Source: Verrucomicrobiota bacterium (lineage in GTDB: Bacteria > Verrucomicrobiota > Verrucomicrobiae > Chthoniobacterales > UBA10450). Taken from it: a stretch of DNA of 9,649 bases. Within the stretch, counting starts at the first letter, position 1, and every line of letters begins with the position of its first letter. Made by a program: the position numbers and the translations under genes. Shown one piece after another: positions 6,374-9,649 of this stretch. Below the pieces are notes generated by a model. That model was not told the DNA's origin and made no database searches. It was given only the letters and a program-made list of their open reading frames with translations. The DNA is taken from positions 1 through 9,649 of the forward strand of contig VBQB01000276.1 of the NCBI GenBank assembly GCA_005887855.1, read 5' to 3'.

Positions 6374-6865
6374 ATGGCCACTGTGCAACCGCCGATTAAT
6401 CTGAACAACTGGATCGAAGAGAATCGGGAAAAGTTCAAGCCGCCAGTGAGCAATCGCTATCTCTATGATGGTCGTGACTTCTTTGTGATGGTAATCGCGG
6501 GGCCGAACGCGCGGAACGATTTTCATCTCGCCGATTCGGAGGAGTACTTCTACCAGCTGAAGGGTGACATCAAAGTGCGCGTCCGCGAAGGCGAGCGAAT
6601 CGTCGATCACATCGTGCGCGAAGGCGAAACGTTCTTCATTCCGGCCAATGTCCCGCACTCACCGCAGCGGCCGCCGAACACGCTGGGCGTGGTGGTCGAG
6701 CGTCGCCGCCCGCCGGGCGAGAAAGAACATGTCATTTTCTATTGCGAAAATTGCGGCGCGTTGGTGTTGATTTCTGGAACGACGACGCGCGGCGGACATG
6801 CAAAAAATGCGGTAAGAAGGTTGAGGCGCCGGAGCCTGTTAAATCATTGTAGGGCGTTTCTGTGA
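6374..6865 (+). CDS. nbaC: 3-hydroxyanthranilate 3,4-dioxygenase, C-terminus frameshifted by an internal deletion
   Basis: The cupin dioxygenase opens the ring of 3-hydroxyanthranilate to 2-amino-3-carboxymuconate semialdehyde, a step of kynurenine and 2-nitrobenzoate catabolism. The catalytic half is intact: GPNAR47NDFH51 and E57 in the SEEYFYQLKGD segment, H95 and R99 in VPHSPQRP, and Glu109 in VVVER, giving the usual Fe(II) 2-His-1-Glu set and substrate arginines. Bacterial enzymes also carry a rubredoxin-like second iron site from two CxxC motifs. Here the first is present (C124-E-N-C127) but after ALV at about 6766 the frame is lost, and the product ends in unrelated LISGTTTRGGHAKNA... 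to 163 residues. The proper tail (FWNDDARRTCKKCGKK) is still readable one frame over, up to a stop at 6850-6852. The shifted frame stops at 6863-6865, inside the palindrome element. Activity may survive, since as I recall the second site is not the catalytic one. Confidence 0.88.
   Translation: MATVQPPINLNNWIEENREKFKPPVSNRYLYDGRDFFVMVIAGPNARNDFHLADSEEYFYQLKGDIKVRVREGERIVDHIVREGETFFIPANVPHSPQRPPNTLGVVVERRRPPGEKEHVIFYCENCGALVLISGTTTRGGHAKNAVRRLRRRSLLNHCRAFL
6763..6852 (+). pseudogene. Detached 3' remnant of 3-hydroxyanthranilate dioxygenase, in the shifted frame
   Basis: Reading in the frame that starts at 6763 gives GVDFWNDDARRTCKKCGKK, then VEAPEPVKSL and a TAG at 6850-6852. This is the expected C-terminus of the bacterial dioxygenase, with the second iron-binding CxxC (codons 6799 and 6808). 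It is out of frame with the catalytic part. About 20 family residues between CENCGALV and FWND are absent, so the lesion is a deletion of some 55-65 bp that is not a multiple of three. The exact size needs a close homologue. Confidence 0.85.
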
Positions 6866-6910
6866 AACGCCGGTTTTCAATGGACGGCGTCTGACACAGA
6901 CGCCTACAAT
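6846..6910. repeat. 65-bp composite palindrome (REP/BIME-like or miniature inverted-repeat element)
   Basis: Three nested perfect inverted repeats are present. The outer arms are ATTGTAG (6846-6852) and CTACAAT (6904-6910). Hairpin 1 is GGCGTTT (6853-6859), loop CTGTG, AAACGCC (6865-6871). Hairpin 2 is GGCGTCTG (6886-6893), loop ACA, CAGACGCC (6897-6904). The left half and the reverse complement of the right half are near-copies of one unit (ATTGTAG, GGCGT, CTGTG, ACGCC), arranged head to head around GGTTTTCAATGGAC, so the whole can fold as a cruciform. The left arm supplies the TAG stop of the detached dioxygenase tail, and hairpin 1 holds the TGA of the shifted frame. The right arm ends 4 bp before the next start codon. 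The structure resembles REP doublets. It could act as an attenuator or mRNA stabiliser, which is inference. No second copy was seen in this window. Confidence 0.85.
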
Positions 6911-6914
6911 TTTC

Positions 6915-7994
6915 ATGAAGATCGACCTGCATACGCACATCCTCCCACGCGACTGGCCGGACCTCGACGCGAAATACGGCTACGGCGGATTCGTTAGGTT
7001 GGATCACTACAAGCCTTGCTGCGCGCGGATGATGATCGGCGAGCGCGTTTTTCGCGAGATCACCGACAATGTGTGGGATCCCGAACGTCGCATCGAGGAG
7101 TGCGACCACGCGGGGGTTTCGATGCAGGTGCTTTCGACCGTGCCTGTGATGTTCAGCTATTGGGCGAAGCCAGCCGATGCGCTCGATCTTTCTCGCCGGC
7201 TGAATGATCACATCGCCGGAGTGATCCGCAATCATCCGAAGAGATTCGCGGGCTTGGGGACGATCCCGCTGCAAGATCCCGATTTGGCGGCGCGCGAACT
7301 GGAGCGATGCGTCCGTGAGTTGGGGCTGCGCGGTGTGCAGATCGGCACCCACGTCGATGCAAATCCGCACTCCGGTCGCATCGACGCCTTAAATCTGGAC
7401 AATGCGTCACTCCAACCTGTCTGGAGCGCGGCAGAGCAACTCGGGGCGGCGATCTTCATTCATCCTTGGGACATGCTCGGCACAGATCGAATGCCGAACT
7501 ACTGGCTGCCGTGGCTCGTCGGCATGCCGGCCGAGACATCGCTCGCTATTTGCTCGATGATATTCGGCGGCGTGTTTGAGCGGTTTCCCAAGCTTCGCGC
7601 CGCCTTCGCCCACGGCGGCGGCGCGTTCCCATTCACAGTCGGTCGCATCGAGCACGCGTTTCACGTGCGGCCGGATTTGGTTGCGACGGAGAACAAGACG
7701 AATCCAAAAAATTACCTTGCGCGCCCGGATGATGGCGACGGCATTGTTCCGGCGCGGTTCTACGTGGACTCGCTCGTTCACGATGCCGACGCGTTGCGAT
7801 TGCTGCTCAAATCATTTGGGGCGCAGCGCGTCGCATTCGGATCGGACTATCCGTTTCCGCTCGGTGAAACGCGTCCCGGCGAACTCATCGAATCGATGAA
7901 GGAACTCTCCGCGAAAGAGAAAACTCAACTGCTGTCTGGAACTGTTCTCGAATTTCTTGGTATGAATTCAAACATCCAAACCACCAAGAAATGA
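6915..7994 (+). CDS. nbaD: 2-amino-3-carboxymuconate-6-semialdehyde decarboxylase (ACMSD)
   Basis: This amidohydrolase-fold zinc enzyme decarboxylates ACMS, the product of the preceding dioxygenase, to 2-aminomuconate semialdehyde, so steering carbon away from quinolinate and NAD synthesis. The 359-residue product has the metal ligands His6 and His8 (MKIDLHTHILP), His183 (FIHPWDMLG), catalytic His233 (FAHGGGAFPF) and Asp311 (AFGSDYPFPLGE). It also has the diagnostic EECDHAGVSMQVLSTVPVMF and YWLPWLVGMPAET segments. A slightly long loop at residues 147-160 (DANPHSGRIDAL) replaces a shorter family turn. The ATG at 6915 is fixed by the DLHTH motif and lies 4 bp after the palindrome element, with no ribosome site. 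Translation therefore either depends on coupling across the hairpins or starts on a leaderless message. The stop overlaps the next ATG (ATGA). Confidence 0.95.
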   Translation: MKIDLHTHILPRDWPDLDAKYGYGGFVRLDHYKPCCARMMIGERVFREITDNVWDPERRIEECDHAGVSMQVLSTVPVMFSYWAKPADALDLSRRLNDHIAGVIRNHPKRFAGLGTIPLQDPDLAARELERCVRELGLRGVQIGTHVDANPHSGRIDALNLDNASLQPVWSAAEQLGAAIFIHPWDMLGTDRMPNYWLPWLVGMPAETSLAICSMIFGGVFERFPKLRAAFAHGGGAFPFTVGRIEHAFHVRPDLVATENKTNPKNYLARPDDGDGIVPARFYVDSLVHDADALRLLLKSFGAQRVAFGSDYPFPLGETRPGELIESMKELSAKEKTQLLSGTVLEFLGMNSNIQTTKK

Positions 7995-8125
7995 TGCCTA
8001 AATCTTTTTCAGGCGGGTGCGCCTGGGGCGCGATTTGCTACGAATGCACTGCCGAATCGGTGATGATGTTTCACTGCCATTGCCGGGATTGTCAGAGCTC
8101 GACCGGCGGTCCGTATTCAAACTGA
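7991..8125 (+). pseudogene. Truncated GFA/CENP-V-type zinc protein
   Basis: The ATG at 7991 overlaps the decarboxylase stop as ATGA, typical of a coupled downstream gene. The 44 codons read MMPKSFSGGCAWGAICYE, then CTAESVMMFHCHCRDCQ, SSTGGPYSN and stop. This is the N-terminal zinc-binding part of the GFA (glutathione-dependent formaldehyde-activating-like) fold, whose members usually run to well over 100 residues. The CHCxxC cluster (C29, C31, C34) is present, but the first pair, normally GGCxCG, reads GGCAWG, so Cys12 is replaced by Trp. The gene ends where the convergent DUF5069 gene ends, with 9 bp shared. A deletion through the middle of the gene is the simplest reading. Function is probably lost. 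Confidence 0.82.
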
Positions 8126-8557
8126 TCTTGGCGTTCTGCCTTCTTCAGCATCATGCAGATCCACCCAGGTTTGAATATCGTCGCGGTCGTCCAAACCTGA
8201 TCGCTTCTTGGCCGCTTCCAGATCGGCGTTGCTTTCATCCCGCCAGCCACGTTTGGAAATAAATGAATTCCAAATTAGGACTTCTTCTTCGCCAGGTTTT
8301 CTGCCGCGTTCAAAACACCAATCAAGTATTTCCTCGTCCGAGCCTCCCTGAAGAGTTCGCTCGACCAGCTCATCATAATCAATTCCCAGAAATCGTGTGC
8401 AGCGCGCATCGAAGAAAGTTGGATCGTCAGCCACCCCGACAAAATATCCAGGCGCCAACCGGCCATCAGCATTCAGCCGGATCTTATCCAGCATACGAGC
8501 AAAATAGATCAGGCCTTTAGTCTCCCGGTAATCGCTACATGGAGTCTGGTTCTGCAT
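8117..8557 (-). CDS. DUF5069 domain-containing protein
   Basis: A small soluble protein of unknown function that I associate with Verrucomicrobiota and relatives. The 146-residue product shows the family pattern: GLIYFARMLDKIRLNADGRL near the start, FFDARCTRFLGIDYDELVER in the middle, and GGSDEEILDWCFERGRKP, EEEVLIWNSFISKRGWRDE and DDRDDIQTWVDLHDAEEGR toward the end. It has no signal peptide or membrane segment. The start at 8557 is preceded by GGAAG 11 bp away, a weak ribosome site, and by a perfect TTGACA on the minus strand. The last few residues (TPRSV) overlap the truncated GFA gene, so its extreme C-terminus may have been altered by the same event. It faces away from the MocR-type gene across 259 bp. 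Confidence 0.85.
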   Translation of the reverse strand: MQNQTPCSDYRETKGLIYFARMLDKIRLNADGRLAPGYFVGVADDPTFFDARCTRFLGIDYDELVERTLQGGSDEEILDWCFERGRKPGEEEVLIWNSFISKRGWRDESNADLEAAKKRSGLDDRDDIQTWVDLHDAEEGRTPRSV

Positions 8558-8565
8558 TTAAAGAA

Positions 8566-8594
8566 AAGCTTCCGGCCCTGTGATAAAGTGTCAA
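8566..8594 (-). promoter_or_regulatory. Candidate promoter for the DUF5069 gene
   Basis: A perfect -35 hexamer TTGACA (8594-8589, minus strand) is followed after 17 bp by AAGCTT (8571-8566), a poor -10. The start codon at 8557 lies 8 bp beyond. The -35 is convincing and the -10 is not. Confidence 0.33.
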
Positions 8595-8598
8595 CAGT

Positions 8599-8634
8599 CC
8601 ACTTAGCGCGGAATGGCCATACCACTTTGGCGCG
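8599..8634 (+). repeat. Direct-repeat pair, possible regulator operator
   Basis: CCACTT at 8599-8604 and 8622-8627 begin 23 bp apart, roughly two helical turns. Each is followed within three bases by CGCG. The second copy overlaps ATACCA (8619-8624), a motif known from the operator of the MocR-type regulator GabR. MocR-type proteins generally bind direct repeats near their own gene, which is why the pair is recorded. Short repeats arise by chance, so confidence is low. Confidence 0.25.
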
Positions 8635-8816
8635 AGCTTGCGGTGGTCAGCCCTTTAGGAAAAGAATCAGTGATGCCCCAACGTTAACAAAAGAAGGTCT
8701 CATTCTCGCCCTCTCTCTTAAAAAGAAGGAATTACCGGAACTGAGTGAGGGCAATCTGAATTGTGAAACGAGTAATAGACAAAAAGGTCAGTAAAGGACG
8801 GCGACGCCATTCGATC

Positions 8817-9649
8817 ATGGCTTTCGAAATGATTCGACTTAATCGGGCGGCGGCTGAACCGCTCCATCAACAACTTTACCGCCAGATTCGCGATGAATTG
8901 GTCTCGGGAAGTTTTACCGATAACTCCTCGCGACTTCCCTCCACTCGTGCGCTCGCGGCTGACTTGGGAATCTCGAGACTCACTGTCAATATCGCCTTCG
9001 AGAAACTTCATGCCGAAGGTTATCTTCGCTCCAAGATCGGATCAGGGACATTCGTTGTGGACTCCCTTCCCGAAACTTTCCTGAGCCCGCGCCGGCCAAA
9101 AACAAAGCCGCTGATTGAACATCCGCCCCGTCTTTCTGACCGGGTAAAAAATATTCCGGATAAACGGGCCGGAAAACAGTTTGATTTCGGGATCGCCGGC
9201 GCGCCCGGTGTCTCTTTTGTTCCTGCTGTCGCGGCGCTTGACGAATTTCCGATCGCAATATGGGAGCGACTCAGAGCGCAAGTCCTCGCAAAAAAGGGAG
9301 CGCATCTGCTCCAGTATGCATCAAGCCGCGGGGATCCAGACCTGCGCAAGGCGCTCGCAGCTTATTTATGCGATTATCGGGGCGCGCGCTGTCATCCGGA
9401 TCAGATCGTGATCACAGCCGGCACACAGCAGGCGATGATGATCAGCGCGACAGCCCTGGTAAACCGGGGTGAAGTTGCGTGGATCGAAGATCCGGGGTTT
9501 TACCAGGCCCGTCGTGCTTTTGGTTTCGCCGGCGCGACCGTCGTTCCCAGACCTGTTGACCGGGAAGGAATCGTGATCGCGCGGCCATCTAAACGAGCCT
9601 CGCCTAAAATAATTTACGTGACACCTTCCCATCAGTTTCCGCTCGGCAT
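8817..9649 (+). CDS. MocR/PdxR-type GntR-family regulator, 5' part (3' end outside window)
   Basis: MocR-type regulators fuse a GntR winged helix to an aminotransferase-like PLP domain and sense PLP or amino compounds. The frame is open from 8817 to the window end (277 codons). Residues 14-80 form the DNA-binding domain: EPLHQQLYRQIRDELVSG, RLPSTRALAADLGISRLTVN, then EKLHAEGYL and the wing GSGTFV. After a basic linker (about 90-118) the type-I aminotransferase fold begins, with LQYASSRGDPDLRKALAAYL, IVITAGTQQAMMISA, EDPGFYQARRAF and YVTPSHQFPLG. The PLP-binding lysine would lie downstream. ATG 8817 fits the family N-terminus. An in-frame GTG at 8763, just after a stop at 8757, could add 18 basic residues. 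The target is unknown: the divergent neighbour DUF5069 is not an obvious one, and this regulator type often controls vitamin B6 or amino-acid genes. Confidence 0.92.
   Translation, partial: MAFEMIRLNRAAAEPLHQQLYRQIRDELVSGSFTDNSSRLPSTRALAADLGISRLTVNIAFEKLHAEGYLRSKIGSGTFVVDSLPETFLSPRRPKTKPLIEHPPRLSDRVKNIPDKRAGKQFDFGIAGAPGVSFVPAVAALDEFPIAIWERLRAQVLAKKGAHLLQYASSRGDPDLRKALAAYLCDYRGARCHPDQIVITAGTQQAMMISATALVNRGEVAWIEDPGFYQARRAFGFAGATVVPRPVDREGIVIARPSKRASPKIIYVTPSHQFPLG

Larger units (their letters stand above)
8558..8816. other. Divergent intergenic region between DUF5069 and the MocR-type regulator
   Basis: This 259-bp region has no credible gene. A 68-codon open frame at 8588-8794 has no family signature and no ribosome site. 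The region contains the DUF5069 promoter candidate and a pair of CCACTT direct repeats (8599-8604 and 8622-8627), each followed by CGCG. I could not assign a promoter for the MocR-type gene with confidence; TAATAG at 8773-8778 lacks a fitting -35. Confidence 0.5.

Noticed and set aside
6853..6877. Hairpin 1 of the palindrome followed by GGTTTT, considered as an intrinsic terminator for the dioxygenase
   Set aside because: The T run is only four bases and is separated from the stem by GG, and a second matching hairpin and outer arms follow. A composite repeat explains the structure better, though partial termination is possible.
8017..8520. Plus-strand open frames opposite the DUF5069 gene
   Set aside because: The minus strand carries a clear DUF5069 pattern, so these are shadows; the first also overlaps the GFA remnant out of frame.
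8588..8794. Possible 68-codon gene upstream of the MocR-type regulator
   Set aside because: No ribosome site, no recognisable motif, low-complexity Lys/Leu end. More likely regulatory DNA.
1..9649. CRISPR array, tRNA or rRNA genes, insertion sequence, phage or defence system
   Set aside because: No regularly spaced repeats, tRNA-like cloverleaf sequence, transposase or phage gene, or recognised defence domain was seen on either strand.

Overview
The window is ordinary-looking bacterial chromosome of moderate to high GC, densely packed with genes on both strands. A DUF5069 gene, the sparse Shine-Dalgarno signals and the overall gene styles suggest a soil-type member of the Verrucomicrobiota, perhaps Chthoniobacterales, in a draft or metagenomic assembly. 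That placement is inference from remembered family resemblance, since no rRNA or other marker gene is present.

Layout: (1) 1-510, the 3' end of dprA. (2) 577-2970, a topoisomerase III (topB) that lacks about 30 residues in the heart of its TOPRIM metal site. (3) 2999-3946, minus strand, a GC-richer EamA/DMT transporter convergent with topB. (4) 4122-5223, nrdR overlapping a small unknown gene whose N-terminus looks like an ATP-cone. (5) 5262-5597, a HIT-family hydrolase, tail-to-tail and overlapping with (6) 5484-6188, minus strand, a lipoprotein L,D-transpeptidase (YkuD). (7) 6374-7994, two consecutive enzymes of 3-hydroxyanthranilate catabolism, 3-hydroxyanthranilate 3,4-dioxygenase (nbaC type) and ACMS decarboxylase (nbaD type), separated only by a 65-bp double-palindrome element. 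(8) 7991-8125, a truncated GFA/CENP-V-type zinc protein. (9) 8117-8557, minus strand, a DUF5069 protein. (10) 8817 to the end, the 5' part of a MocR/PdxR-type regulator.

How the genes work together: nbaC and nbaD would act in sequence, opening the ring of 3-hydroxyanthranilate and then decarboxylating the product, as in kynurenine or 2-nitrobenzoate breakdown. nrdR and its overlapping partner point to control of deoxyribonucleotide synthesis. dprA and topB are DNA recombination and topology genes. The other genes look unconnected.

The most striking feature is repeated lesions. topB has an in-frame gap across the catalytic acidic motif. nbaC has an internal deletion that shifts frame before its second CxxC, and the lost tail is still readable in the next frame. 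The GFA gene stops after 44 codons. The transpeptidase appears to have lost its own stop and reads into the antisense of the HIT gene. Either this genome is losing small DNA segments, or the assembly has collapsed them. The other item of interest is the composite palindrome between nbaC and nbaD, which supplies the stop codons and ends four bases before the next start.
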